The translations under genes and the position numbers were made by a program. Positions 51,590 to 60,446 of a DNA stretch of 64,000 bases are shown here, piece after piece. The DNA is from CAVYGN01 sp963796325 (GTDB taxonomy: Bacteria; Spirochaetota; Brevinematia; Brevinematales; JAOACQ01): assembly GCA_963796325.1 (NCBI GenBank), contig CAWCLF010000003.1:496001-560000 (forward strand), given 5' to 3'. The stretch's first letter is position 1. Every line of letters begins with the position of its first letter. The notes under the pieces were generated by a model that was not told where the DNA came from, searched no databases, and worked only from the letters and a program-made list of their open reading frames with translations.

Positions 51590-52420
51590 ATGAATGTTCT
51601 GTTATATACCCAGTCGTATTATGCCAGAAATATATTTGTCAATGCTCTGCTGCCCGCGGGAATAACTTTATTCCACTCGGAACAACCGGAGAATGTCATC
51701 AATGATATTCAAAGGCATCACCCTGAAATAGTTGTTTTAGACGTTATAAAGGAAGATTTTGCTGCCATCTTTAAACTTGTAAAAGAAATAAAAAATCATG
51801 CTTCAGGGGAAGTGAACAAGACAGGTATAATTCTTCTTATCGGCACTATCGATAAGCAAACTATTTCGAATGCAATTCAGTATGGTGTTATCGGATTTAT
51901 TAAAAGTAACGCTACGGAAGAATTCGTTTACAGATATATTATGGATGTTTATCAAAAGCTCCGCGGTATTCCACCCGAAAGAAAATATATACGGGTTAAA
52001 ATCGATCCTAATGACGGGATAGGCATTAAATTCCGCTCTCCTGTGAATTCGCAGCTCATTATCGGTCAAATTAAAGATATCAGCTTCGGCGGTATAGCTG
52101 TCGAACTTGTCGGGTCATTTCCTCCCGATTCAGTGACTGTTGGCTCTGAAATAAAAAATATGCAATTTATTTTAGATGAAAAGGATATATTCATAGACGG
52201 TGAGGTTGTTGCCTGCCAGAAAAATACTTGTGCGTTTCGGTTTAAGGACATGTCAACAGAAATAAAAGAGACCGTTTCCCACTATGTTTTTAGAAAAATA
52301 TCCAGTATAGAAGAAGAGACTAAAGCAACGCAGGAAGGTACCGGAACCGCTGAAAATTCAGGAAAAAAGGAAAATTCCCTGGAGCAGGATAAAGAGTCTG
52401 AATCAAATGAACAACAATGA
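51590..52420 (+). CDS. Receiver-like domain fused to a PilZ domain
   Basis: 276 residues. The N-terminal 120 have a response-regulator fold (MNVLLYTQSYYARNIFVNALL, IVVLDVIKEDF with a likely phospho-Asp, GIILLIGT, GVIGFIKSN). A PilZ domain follows with ERKYIRVKIDPND and DISFGGIAVEL (D/NxSxxG kept). The tail of about 35 residues is charged and probably disordered. It is likely a cyclic-di-GMP effector controlled by a partner kinase; no kinase is close by. Confidence 0.8.
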   Translation: MNVLLYTQSYYARNIFVNALLPAGITLFHSEQPENVINDIQRHHPEIVVLDVIKEDFAAIFKLVKEIKNHASGEVNKTGIILLIGTIDKQTISNAIQYGVIGFIKSNATEEFVYRYIMDVYQKLRGIPPERKYIRVKIDPNDGIGIKFRSPVNSQLIIGQIKDISFGGIAVELVGSFPPDSVTVGSEIKNMQFILDEKDIFIDGEVVACQKNTCAFRFKDMSTEIKETVSHYVFRKISSIEEETKATQEGTGTAENSGKKENSLEQDKESESNEQQ

Positions 52421-52514
52421 TTAAATAATATTTATGGAACTATGTACTTTACAAGCAACCTATAGAAGCGGGTTGGTAATTATTAATAAAATTTATTTAT
52501 TAGGGAGATGATTT

Positions 52515-52871
52515 ATGTTGGAATTCTGTGCAAGCTACGAATCTTTGTTTGTTTTTTTGATGTTAATCGTTGGGTTTGCTACTTTAATAGTAGTAATTTT
52601 AATTGAAATAAATTCCCAAAACATGAAAAATGATGTATGGGGTTGTATCAATGACCTGGCAATGTTTTTAAATTACCAACAAATAATAAGATTAAAAAAA
52701 GAAGAAAAATTAAGCGATTATGAAATGAATGATCTTATTAAATACTGGATTGTGGAACATGAAAATAATCCTAAAAAATTGACTGATAAACAATGGCAAG
52801 TTAAATATGATAAGGCTTTTGAGATTCTTAAATCATATCTTAATAATCAGATTTCACCTCTAAAAAAGTAG
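52515..52871 (+). CDS. Single-pass membrane protein, unknown function
   Basis: 118 residues with one membrane helix (LFVFLMLIVGFATLIVVILI, about 10-30) and a hydrophilic C-terminal region (WGCINDLAMFLNYQQIIRLKKEE). GGGAGATG precedes the ATG. I do not recognise the family. Confidence 0.65.
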   Translation: MLEFCASYESLFVFLMLIVGFATLIVVILIEINSQNMKNDVWGCINDLAMFLNYQQIIRLKKEEKLSDYEMNDLIKYWIVEHENNPKKLTDKQWQVKYDKAFEILKSYLNNQISPLKK

Positions 52872-52933
52872 CAGGAAAATTTATTAGCATATATGCCGCC
52901 AATCAATTTTAATGAAGAACCAAGGAGGCTATT

Positions 52934-53215
52934 ATGTTTCACATTCAAATTATCGGGATTCAATTTGAAGAAAATCGTCATGAACATGAGTATATTAAAT
53001 GTTATAAATGGATCGATACGGAAAATAAAAAAACGGGATTTTCATCAAAAGCTCAAATAGTAGGATTTATCAATGCCAATCCGGAAACAGTTTTTGTAAA
53101 AGATGAAAAGGGCAGTGTTGAAGTATTTGTAGTTGATGTACAGCCTCCATATTTAAGGACGAAAACCCCAGATGATGAATATACAGATAACCTTCTATCT
53201 TTGCCTGCTTTTTAA
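52934..53215 (+). CDS. DUF3892 protein
   Basis: 93 residues with ENRHEHEYIKCYKWIDTENKKTG and GFINANPETVFVKDEKG, as in the DUF3892 family of unknown role. AAGGAGG lies before the ATG. It stands among PilZ proteins. Confidence 0.78.
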   Translation: MFHIQIIGIQFEENRHEHEYIKCYKWIDTENKKTGFSSKAQIVGFINANPETVFVKDEKGSVEVFVVDVQPPYLRTKTPDDEYTDNLLSLPAF

Positions 53216-53310
53216 TAAAATATTTGCCTTATGCCGGAATTTTTAAAATCCGAAGTTTAACTTCATTATAATAAGTGAAGGGAAATCAGAAAAACCTGGA
53301 GAGGTGTATT

Positions 53311-53607
53311 ATGTCAAGCGATTACTTTGAAGAGAGAAAAAAATCTGAAAGAAAACCGGTATGCATGGAAGCAGTTTATGAGTTGAAGGGAATACAAGCC
53401 GCTTGTGAAATTTTAGATATATCATCTACAGGATTAAAAATGAGGGTAAAGGGTCTGCTTTATAAGGATGATAAAGTTAATATTAAATTAGATAAGCAGA
53501 TCTTCCCATCGGTAGTGATGAATGTAAATGGAAATATAATTGGTGTTAGATTTGAGCAGTTATCGGATGTTCAGCTAAATTATCTTCTGAAGTTGAAAGA
53601 CTTTTGA
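53311..53607 (+). CDS. PilZ-domain protein
   Basis: 98 residues from the ATG at 53311 (GGAGAGG 6 nt upstream). It has ERKKSERKPVCMEAVYEL, DISSTGLKMRV (D/NxSxxG kept) and IGVRFEQLSDVQLNYLLKLKDF. It is similar to the 51199 product but keeps the cyclic-di-GMP-binding motif better. A small single-domain effector. Confidence 0.8.
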   Translation: MSSDYFEERKKSERKPVCMEAVYELKGIQAACEILDISSTGLKMRVKGLLYKDDKVNIKLDKQIFPSVVMNVNGNIIGVRFEQLSDVQLNYLLKLKDF

Positions 53608-53748
53608 AGTAGTCAAAAATAATCTTGCATGTCAGGTTTCAATTTTGATAAAACCATTGATCATAAGTAGAATAAGATGAGTTTCTACATGAAGATATTT
53701 TATTGGATCAATCAACACTGATATGTCCATCCAAGGAGATAAAAAGAT

Positions 53749-54290
53749 ATGAAAACCAAGGCATTTATTCATTCGATAGGTATGGCAGTTCCTGATAATT
53801 TTCTAAGTCAGGATGAATTATACAAGCTCGTCAGTAATTCGCTGCCTGATGATGAGAGGCTGCAGAAATTCACAAAAAGTTTATATAAGCATTCTGGGAT
53901 TGAAAAAAGACACAGTGCTATCAATGACTTGAAAAATGTTCCTGATTTCCCCCATTTCATACCTTCCGGTAAGATACTGGAAGAAGGACCCTCAACCTTG
54001 TATAGAAATTCAATTTATATAGAAAAAGCACCGGAAATTGCCGAGAAAGCCGTGAAAAATGCTTTATCCGACCTACCTTCCTTGAGACCTGAAACAATTA
54101 CTCATTTGATAACCCTTAAGTTGTACTGGATTTTCTGCACCGGGTTTAGACTTGCACTTGATAAGAAAATCGGTCTTAAGCCGGATATCAGCCGTATAAA
54201 TATTGATTTATGGGATGTATGGCGGCAATTCCTGCGCTTTCAGTTGCTCTGGAATCGTATTAATATTTGTTCAAAAGACCTGTTTATTAG
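53749..54290 (+). pseudogene. Type III polyketide synthase remnant with several frameshifts
   Basis: The first 120 residues are a good type III PKS N-terminus (SIGMAVPDNFLSQDELYKLV, SGIEKRHSAI, RPETITHLI). Then the frame changes: the active-site CTGFSAPGLDLHLI appears in a second frame, GLKPDISR returns in the first, and MGCMAAIPALSVALESY follows in a third. So at least three frameshifts occur within about 150 bp, and the C-terminal half is absent. The nearest uninterrupted frame runs to 54435 and contains nonsense sequence. Confidence 0.85.
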
Positions 54291-54459
54291 GATGGAAAAC
54301 TTTAAAAGAACTAATCCAGGAAATAGGAATATGTGTACAACAATTTATAAAGGAACTGTCACTGAATTAAATTTAAAGATTAAGGGTGAAAATTCCAGGT
54401 GGAGTGGACTTGAAGTCTATTTTGTAATATTATAGGCATATCGAACAGAAGGGAATATT

Positions 54460-54582
54460 ATGACGACCGATTATTGTCAAAAAACAAAAAGTTATGAATG
54501 GATTGTTATCCGATACGGAGGGAAAATCATCTGTGCTTTGAGGATATTTCTTAATGATTGGCGAGCTTTTAATGATTATTGA
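54460..54582 (+). CDS. Small ORF of 40 residues
   Basis: AAGGGAA lies before an ATG at 54460, and the frame ends at 54582, just before the hairpin at 54586-54606. It reads MTTDYCQKTKSYEWIVIRYG at its start and has no known family. A ribosome site and a terminator frame it, but it could also be a leftover of the polyketide synthase region. Confidence 0.4.
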   Translation: MTTDYCQKTKSYEWIVIRYGGKIICALRIFLNDWRAFNDY

Positions 54583-54585
54583 AAA

Positions 54586-54606
54586 CAGGCGCCATACAGG
54601 CGCCTG
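54586..54606. terminator. Bidirectional terminator hairpin
   Basis: The 8-bp perfect stem CAGGCGCC/GGCGCCTG with loop ATACA is preceded by AAAA and followed by CTGTTT. It lies between two convergent genes and could end both. Confidence 0.7.
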
Positions 54607-54639
54607 CTGTTTATACGGTATGAAATATGGCAATTTTTA

Positions 54640-55410
54640 TTAATTCAATGTTACATTAGTCAAAGAAAAAGAACCAAGCCACATACCTGAGCCTGACAGC
54701 GGGCTCGGGCTGAATGATATTCCACCCGTCGACAGACCTGAGTTGCCAAAGCCGGTGGTTACAATTCCGACAAAAATATCAATAGGCGCACCGGAAGACA
54801 AGCCGGTTGCAGAAGCCCATATGCTGGGGGGTAAATTAGTCGTTAAGGTACCAGAAGGTATAATAATAGAATAATATGGGCTGTTCGAGGGCGAAAGATT
54901 TGTAAAGATCCCTATAAAATATTCTATGCCGGTAGCCGGGGAACCGGCAGACCAGGTTACGGTATTAGGGAGGGAGGAATTCCAATCGGGGACATTTGCC
55001 GGGGCTGTGATAACAGGGGCGGTGTATTGGGTCCCTGTCGCCGTATAGGTAATGCTGTTATAGGTGACAGTAACAGTTACACTGGCGCCGGCCCCGATAG
55101 TGACATTGCCGATATACGAACTCTGGCCTCCATTCCAGGTCATGGGGCTTCCATTCAGGATTACAGTCGCGGTTGAAATTTGATTATTACCGGAATCCTG
55201 AACCTGGACAGATTCATTAACTGCGGTTCCGCTGGCTACTGTGAATATATTAGCAAAGATGAAAATACCGGAGCCTGAGCTGGAACTGCTGGAATTGACG
55301 CCCCCCGAACTGGAACTTGATGATCCCGATGAACTCGGGCCGGAGTTGCAAGACGCAAGCAGCAGAATAAGCAGGATTGCAGGATAAGCTGTTTTAATAA
55401 TGTTCAACAT
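54640..55410 (-). CDS. Lipoprotein with a serine-rich linker
   Basis: 256 residues. The signal sequence ends in the lipobox LLASC, followed by a long Ser/Gly linker (SSSGSSSSSSGG). The remaining 200 residues are Thr/Ser/Gly/Asn-rich with beta-sandwich character and contain GSPMTWNGGQSSYIGN. It is probably anchored to a membrane and exposed at the surface. AAGGAGG precedes the ATG. A promoter is found at 55434-55462. Confidence 0.8.
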   Translation of the reverse strand: MLNIIKTAYPAILLILLLASCNSGPSSSGSSSSSSGGVNSSSSSSGSGIFIFANIFTVASGTAVNESVQVQDSGNNQISTATVILNGSPMTWNGGQSSYIGNVTIGAGASVTVTVTYNSITYTATGTQYTAPVITAPANVPDWNSSLPNTVTWSAGSPATGIEYFIGIFTNLSPSNSPYYSIIIPSGTLTTNLPPSIWASATGLSSGAPIDIFVGIVTTGFGNSGLSTGGISFSPSPLSGSGMWLGSFSLTNVTLN

Positions 55411-55794
55411 AGTTTTCCTCCTTATGAAATCTTATCATACACTTTATAATATCATATAACAAGAATGCGTTATTGATTTAATGGAGGTATTAATTATGGC
55501 GGAATTTATTAATAGAGAAGAGCGATTGATAAATAAATTTTTATAATAATATAACGGTCCAATTATATTTACTTTTAAAAGGGCTGTCAATTAAAATAGA
55601 ACAATTAAATCGATATATCTAAATTGTATTTTGCTGGCATTCGTTTCAATACAAATTTTGACAAAAATATTCTATAGAGTTACTATATTTTTACCTTTAA
55701 GGGTGTAGCCAAATTGTAGCCGTTTTTTGAGAATATAACACTTTTGGTTTTAGACTTTATATCTTGGCTGGATAATCGATTGTGGTCTAAATTG
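55411..55794. other. Mostly non-coding stretch
   Basis: About 380 bp between the lipoprotein and the IS3 element. It contains the promoter at 55434-55462 and a 16-residue frame starting at 55496 (MAEFINREERLINKFL) with GGAGG upstream, which may be the remnant of a gene. Nothing else is apparent. Confidence 0.5.
55434..55462 (-). promoter_or_regulatory. Sigma70-type promoter of the lipoprotein gene
   Basis: Minus-strand TTGTTA (55457-55462), 17-bp spacer and TATGAT (55434-55439), 23 bp before the ATG. Confidence 0.6.
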
Positions 55795-55826
55795 CGGTTT
55801 TTGTCAAGGGAGTTGTCGCTTTTATT

Positions 55827-56855
55827 TTACGCCGCAATCAACGATTCCTTGTTAGTCTTACTCGGGTTTAAAAATACCGATTCTATCCTTTCCCATTTTT
55901 TAGATTCTCCTGACCATCTTTCAGGATGCCTGCTTTTTGCCGCATCATAAGTTTTCGCTCTCATCAGGAGTATTGCCTTATCTTTACCGTCATGTCTCTG
56001 TGCAGGGGTCACATATCCAATCCCTGAATGAAGATGCTTATTGTTATACCAGTCTACGAAATTCTGCATCCATATTTCCGCCGCTTCTATTGTCTCGAAA
56101 CGGCCAGGGTATTTTACATTATACTTTAAAGTCTTAAACAATGATTCTGAGTAAGGGTTATCGTTACTTACGCTCGGCCTTGAAAACGATGGCATAACCT
56201 GTAGCCTCTGCAAGGTCGATAACATCGTTGCTCCTTTCATAGGAGAACCGTTATCTGAATGTAGATACAAGCCCTTTAAATCAATTGTTTCTCCGATCTC
56301 GGCCATAATCCTGGCGGCATGATCGGAGCTTTCCTCCTCGTGCATTTTCCAGCCGACTATCTTACGGCTCCAGACATCCTCAAACAGATAGAGATAGAAG
56401 TACTTACCCTTGATATGACTGGATATATAGGTAATATCCCAGCTCCATACCTGGTTGGGCCCTGTCGCTTCCAACTCTCTTGGGGTTTTTCTCGCCGTTT
56501 TCGGCTTCGTTTCATATCTATGGTGAAGCATATTTTTTTCCTTCAAGACACGATAAAAAGTCGATTCTGATCCTTTATAGACCCCTTCCTCGGCCAGTAA
56601 TGGTACTATTTCATTCGGGGTCATATCTATGAACCTCTCAGAGCAGCAACAGGAGATGATTTCCTCTCTTTCTTCTGCTGACAGGGCATTCCTGGGTTTA
56701 TATTCCCGTATTTTTCTCCTATCTCCTTCAAGATTTTTATCCCAGCGCTGAATGGTCCTGATGTCATAACCTGATTCTTCACAAGCCTTATCCCTGCTTG
56801 CCCCTGTCATAACTGCCTCATTTATCAAATCACAGATATTTATCCTTATATCCAT
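55827..56855 (-). CDS. IS3-family transposase OrfB, copy 1
   Basis: 342 residues. After an N-terminal HTH_21-like region (ESGYDIRTIQRWD), the rve core shows Asp in VWSWDITYIS, Asp in YLHSDNGSPMKG and Glu in NPYSESLFKTLKY. It is probably made as an OrfAB fusion: OrfA has an A9 run (minus strand, near 56893-56901), and a -1 shift there joins the two frames without a stop. Confidence 0.9.
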   Translation of the reverse strand: MDIRINICDLINEAVMTGASRDKACEESGYDIRTIQRWDKNLEGDRRKIREYKPRNALSAEEREEIISCCCSERFIDMTPNEIVPLLAEEGVYKGSESTFYRVLKEKNMLHHRYETKPKTARKTPRELEATGPNQVWSWDITYISSHIKGKYFYLYLFEDVWSRKIVGWKMHEEESSDHAARIMAEIGETIDLKGLYLHSDNGSPMKGATMLSTLQRLQVMPSFSRPSVSNDNPYSESLFKTLKYNVKYPGRFETIEAAEIWMQNFVDWYNNKHLHSGIGYVTPAQRHDGKDKAILLMRAKTYDAAKSRHPERWSGESKKWERIESVFLNPSKTNKESLIAA

Positions 56856-56860
56856 GGGAG

Positions 56861-57343
56861 TTAATCTTCCTCTTTGCCGAATAGCTTGTTCAGTTTTTTT
56901 TTAAGCACCAGCAGAGAAGTAACCTCGGCTATAGTTTTATCCTTACGATTAATTTCCTTTTCTAACTCGGCTATTTTTATTTTCAATTGCTTGATTTCAT
57001 CCCTGGCTTCATTATTAGATAACACTGATTTACACTCCTGTTTCCAGAGCTCGATATGCGTTGTCTGAAGTCCGTTTTTCCTTAGCCACTGTCCCAACTC
57101 TTCTCCCGATTGATTGGCTGAATCTATCACCGCCTGATACTTTTCAGATAGTTTCCAACCTCTCGGACTTCTCTCCTGGTATCCTCTGGATACATTATTC
57201 TGGATCATTTTCCTCCAATTGTAAAGGGTCTGATCACTCACTCCTATTTCCTGACTTAATTCTGTTACTGTTTTCCCGCCGGGAATACACATCTTTTGAA
57301 CGATAGTTCTCCTGAATTCTTCTGAATGAAATTGACTTTTCAT
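56861..57343 (-). CDS. IS3-family OrfA, copy 1
   Basis: 160 residues with the HTH_Tnp_1 region (SEEFRRTIVQKMCIPGGKTVTELSQEIGVSDQTLYNWRKMI), a leucine-zipper-like coiled coil (IKQLKIKIAELEKEINRKDKTIAEV) and the slippery LKKKLNKLFG at its end. The gap to OrfB is 5 nt. Confidence 0.9.
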   Translation of the reverse strand: MKSQFHSEEFRRTIVQKMCIPGGKTVTELSQEIGVSDQTLYNWRKMIQNNVSRGYQERSPRGWKLSEKYQAVIDSANQSGEELGQWLRKNGLQTTHIELWKQECKSVLSNNEARDEIKQLKIKIAELEKEINRKDKTIAEVTSLLVLKKKLNKLFGKEED

Positions 57344-57390
57344 TTTTTGTCTCCTAATATTTTAGGCGACAACTATCCTAACACACGGGG

Positions 57391-57561
57391 CCTTTTATCT
57401 ATTATATCTTTATGCAATCCGGTACACGTAGTGACCCTGGGTCGTCAAAAATAATCATCCTCCCGTTAATTTTAGTGACCCAACCCTCCTATTAATTTAA
57501 TAAGCTATTAGGTCAATAGTACTAATCATAAAATAGAACTGAATGTTGCCCTTTTATTTTC
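57391..57561. other. Spacer between IS3 copies
   Basis: No gene is visible in these 171 bp. The GTCACTAAA-like direct and inverted motifs around AGTGACCC (57429 and 57476) might be IS ends or chance. Confidence 0.3.
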
Positions 57562-57801
57562 TCACTGATCTTTTAACTTAATACAACCTAGAGCTGGGAC
57601 TAATGCAGCATGAATTTGATATCGATCACTACCCAACTTCTTTGCTAACGCCTTATACTTTTTATTGTTTTCTAATGTGTAATCATAGTCAAAATTGTTA
57701 GTTCCCGTTTCTCGGCCTAATATCGACAAAGCAACGAGATGATCAATAAAATGCTCACACTGCTCATCATCTACAAATATAATACCAACTGCTTTTGCAT
57801 A
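57562..57801 (-). pseudogene. 3' fragment of an unknown gene cut by IS3 copy 2
   Basis: A minus-strand frame of 79 residues runs from the IS boundary (57801) to TGA at 57562-57564, with no start. It reads YAKAVGIIFVDDEQCEHF..., with DYDYTLENNKKYKALAKKLG and LVPALGCIKLKDQ. Coding-like composition is clear, but the family is not recognised. The 5' part is not found on the other side of the IS. Confidence 0.55.
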
Positions 57802-57833
57802 CGGTTTTTGTCAAGGGAGTTGTCGCTTTTATT

Positions 57834-58862
57834 TTACGCAGCAATCAACGATTCCTTGTTAGTCTTACTCGGATTTAAAAATACAGATTCTACACGTTCC
57901 CATTTTTTACATTCTCCTGACCATCTTTCAGGGTGCTTACTTTTTGCAGCCTCATAAGTGTTTTCTCTTGTCTGTAGGATAGCTTTATCTTTACCGTCAT
58001 GCCTCTGTGCAGGCGTTACATATCCAATACCTGAATGAAGATGCTTATTGTTATACCAATCTACAAAATTTTGCATCCATATTTCTGCCTCTTCCATTGT
58101 CTCAAAATGGCCAGGGTATTTCACATTATATTTCAATGTCTTAAACAATGATTCTGAGTAAGGATTATCGTTACTTACGCTCGGCCTTGAAAATGAAGGC
58201 ATAACCTGTAGCCTCTGCAAGGTCGATAACATCGTTGCTCCTTTCATAGGAGAACCATTGTCAGAATGTAAATACAAGCCTTTCAAATCAATGGTTTCTC
58301 CGATTTCTGCCATCATCCTTGCGGCATGTTCAGAGCTTTCCTCCTCCTGCATTTTCCAGCCGACTATCTTACGGCTCCAGACATCCTCAAACAGATAGAG
58401 ATAGAAATACTGGCCCTTGATAAGACTGGATATATAAGTAATATCCCAGCTCCATACCTGATTAGGCCCTGTCGCTTCCAGTTCTCTTGGCGTTTTCCTT
58501 GCCATTTTGGGCTTTGTTTCATATCTATGATGAAGCATATTATTATCTTTCAATACACGATAAAAAGTAGATTCTGATCCTTTATAGACCCCTTCCTCGG
58601 CCAATAACGGCACTATTTCATTCGGCGTCATATCTCTAAATCTCTCGCTGCAGCAGCAGGAGATGATCTCCTCCCTTTCTTCGGCCGACAGGGCATTAGA
58701 AGGCATTACATTTCTCAATTTTCTTCTGTCTCCCTCAAGATTTTTATCCCAGCGCTGTATGGTCCTGATGTCATAACCTGATTCTTCACAAGCCTTATCC
58801 CTGCTTGCACCTGCTGTTACAGCCTCATTAATCAAGGCGCAGATATCTATCCGTATATCCAT
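57834..58862 (-). CDS. IS3-family transposase OrfB, copy 2
   Basis: 342 residues, with the DDE motifs of copy 1 (VWSWDITYIS, YLHSDNGSP, NPYSESLF). It differs from copy 1 at scattered positions, for example NVMPSNALS for EYKPRNALS. Confidence 0.9.
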   Translation of the reverse strand: MDIRIDICALINEAVTAGASRDKACEESGYDIRTIQRWDKNLEGDRRKLRNVMPSNALSAEEREEIISCCCSERFRDMTPNEIVPLLAEEGVYKGSESTFYRVLKDNNMLHHRYETKPKMARKTPRELEATGPNQVWSWDITYISSLIKGQYFYLYLFEDVWSRKIVGWKMQEEESSEHAARMMAEIGETIDLKGLYLHSDNGSPMKGATMLSTLQRLQVMPSFSRPSVSNDNPYSESLFKTLKYNVKYPGHFETMEEAEIWMQNFVDWYNNKHLHSGIGYVTPAQRHDGKDKAILQTRENTYEAAKSKHPERWSGECKKWERVESVFLNPSKTNKESLIAA

Positions 58863-58867
58863 GGGAG

Positions 58868-59350
58868 TTAATCTTCCTCTTTGCCGAATAGCTTGTTCAG
58901 TTTTTTTTTAAGCACCAGCAGAGAAGTAACCTCGGCTATAGTTTTATCCTTACGGTTAATTTCCTTTTCTAATTCTATGATTTTTGCTTTCAAACCCTTG
59001 TTTTCTTCTCTATATGAGTTATTAGATAACACTGATTTACACTCCTGTTTCCAGAGTTCGATATGCGTTGTCTGAAGTCCGTTTTTCCTTAGCCACTGGC
59101 CCAACTCTTCTCCCGATTGGCTTGCAGTGTCTAATACCGCCTGATATTTATCAGATAGTTTCCAGCCTCTCGGGCTTCTCTCCTGGTATCCTCTAGATAC
59201 ATTATTCTGGATCATTTTCCTCCAATTGTAAAGGGTCTGATCACTCACTCCTATTTCCTTGCTCAATTCAATCACGGTCTTTCCGCCAGGAATACACATC
59301 TTTTGAACCGCAGCTTTCCTGAATTCTTCTGAATGAATTTGACTATTCAT
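58868..59350 (-). CDS. IS3-family OrfA, copy 2
   Basis: 160 residues. The HTH part (KTVIELSKEIGVSDQTLYNWRKM) and the slippery A-run near the end are kept. The coiled-coil part is more divergent from copy 1 (SYREENKGLKAKIIELEKE) than the rest. Confidence 0.9.
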   Translation of the reverse strand: MNSQIHSEEFRKAAVQKMCIPGGKTVIELSKEIGVSDQTLYNWRKMIQNNVSRGYQERSPRGWKLSDKYQAVLDTASQSGEELGQWLRKNGLQTTHIELWKQECKSVLSNNSYREENKGLKAKIIELEKEINRKDKTIAEVTSLLVLKKKLNKLFGKEED

Positions 59351-59628
59351 TTTTTATCCCCTAATATTTTAGGCGACAACTATCCTAACACACGGGGATT
59401 GTTAAACTCGTTCGACTCCAGCTAGCCCCAAATACTATTCACTTCGTGCAATTGCATAATTGCATAACCATATTATAAATACATTTCTTTTCTATCCATG
59501 CCTTGGAAAAACTTGTACATGGTTCTAGAGCAGAGTCAATATCCTCTTTCTAAAAAAGTTAAATTTTGAATTAATTTCTTTAATTTGTTAAAATATTGAC
59601 GGGGGAATATGTAGTTGGGAGTCGGGCA

Positions 59629-59862
59629 ATGGGGATGCAGGATTATGAAATCAATTTGTTGATGAGAGATTACAGCTACTTTCAGGACAATCGTTTCAAT
59701 ATCCAATCGGTTTTTAAGAATGAAGATAGCAATGTGCTCTGTGTAATTCTTGACTTGAAAACAAGGGATTTAAAGGACCTTGTTAATAATTTCGGATGGA
59801 AATGTATTTTTGATGAAAATGTTAAAGATGATCAGGAACTTTCAATCTGTATTACAAAATAA
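59629..59862 (+). CDS. Small protein of unknown function
   Basis: 77 residues from ATG 59629 (GGGAG upstream); the frame is open from 59596. It reads MGMQDYEINLLMRDYSYFQD, with VLCVILDLKTRDLKDLV. Composition is protein-like, but I do not recognise it. It may be an isolated gene or part of a cassette close to attR. Confidence 0.5.
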   Translation: MGMQDYEINLLMRDYSYFQDNRFNIQSVFKNEDSNVLCVILDLKTRDLKDLVNNFGWKCIFDENVKDDQELSICITK

Positions 59863-60189
59863 TATCAGATTTTACATCTAAATTAGCAGCAACTGTCTTT
59901 TAGGATAATAAGTAACCTTATCGTATCCTTTAGTCATATGTTCCTTCTTATCATTTTTATTAACTGCCATATAAGTTGAACTTAAATAATAAGAATCAAT
60001 TCTTAATGATATTTAGTTTGATGTAGAAGGAATATTTTTCTTAGGATATCAAGATTGGTTGCTAAAAGTGCAGATCCTAGGTCACTATTCATGCCGGATA
60101 CTTGTTAAAGTACTTTTTTATTATCCCTAATTATTATTTATTTTTGTTGCAAAGTATTACCGTATAAGATAAAATAGAGTGGGTATAAA

Positions 60190-60208
60190 TTGGTACCAAT
60201 TTGGGTAC
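60190..60208. repeat. TTGGTAC-type repeat pair near attR
   Basis: TTGGTAC (60190) and TTGGGTAC (60201) are 11 bp apart, as in the triple set at 47092-47120. They lie about 85 bp before the attR core, where arm-type recombinase sites would be expected. Confidence 0.45.
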
Positions 60209-60292
60209 ACTAAATTTTTACTTTTTGGGAAATGAGGCAATCTTAATTGATTCTCATTCAAAGAAATAGGAAAATTGAGTTCTTATTGTTTT

Positions 60293-60310
60293 ATCCCTCT
60301 CTCTCCGAAT
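60293..60310 (+). other. Putative attR (copy of the tRNA-Ser 3' end)
   Basis: An exact 18-base copy of 27072-27089. No other tRNA sequence surrounds it, as expected for the far end of an island. The distance between the copies is 33.2 kb. Confidence 0.7.
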
Positions 60311-60446
60311 ATTTCTTTTCTGTAAAAAAGCTAAGTATTCGCCAATAATTGCCTTCTTTATTCCAGCTTTGCCATTCTCCTTGAATTTTGATATCTGTGG
60401 AACGTGATTAGAATAAAGAATAAAATTATCGTTGCGGAGGTAATAC

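Larger units (their letters stand above)
55795..57390 (-). mobile_element. IS3-family insertion sequence, copy 1
   Basis: The element is delimited by comparison with copy 2 (57802-59397): both share CGGTTTTTGTCAAGG at the left and CACACGGGG at the right, and both are 1596 bp. Imperfect inverted ends share AGTTGTCGC. There is no clear target duplication. Confidence 0.8.
57802..59397 (-). mobile_element. IS3-family insertion sequence, copy 2
   Basis: 1596 bp with the same ends as copy 1. It interrupts the gene fragment ending at 57801. The two copies are only 411 bp apart and in the same orientation, so they could recombine and delete the segment in between. Confidence 0.8.
59863..60446. other. 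Non-coding A+T-rich region around attR
   Basis: No convincing gene in 584 bp. It holds the TTGGTAC pair at 60190-60208 and the 18-bp tRNA-end repeat at 60293-60310. A 64-residue minus-strand frame crosses the repeat but has no features of its own. Confidence 0.55.
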
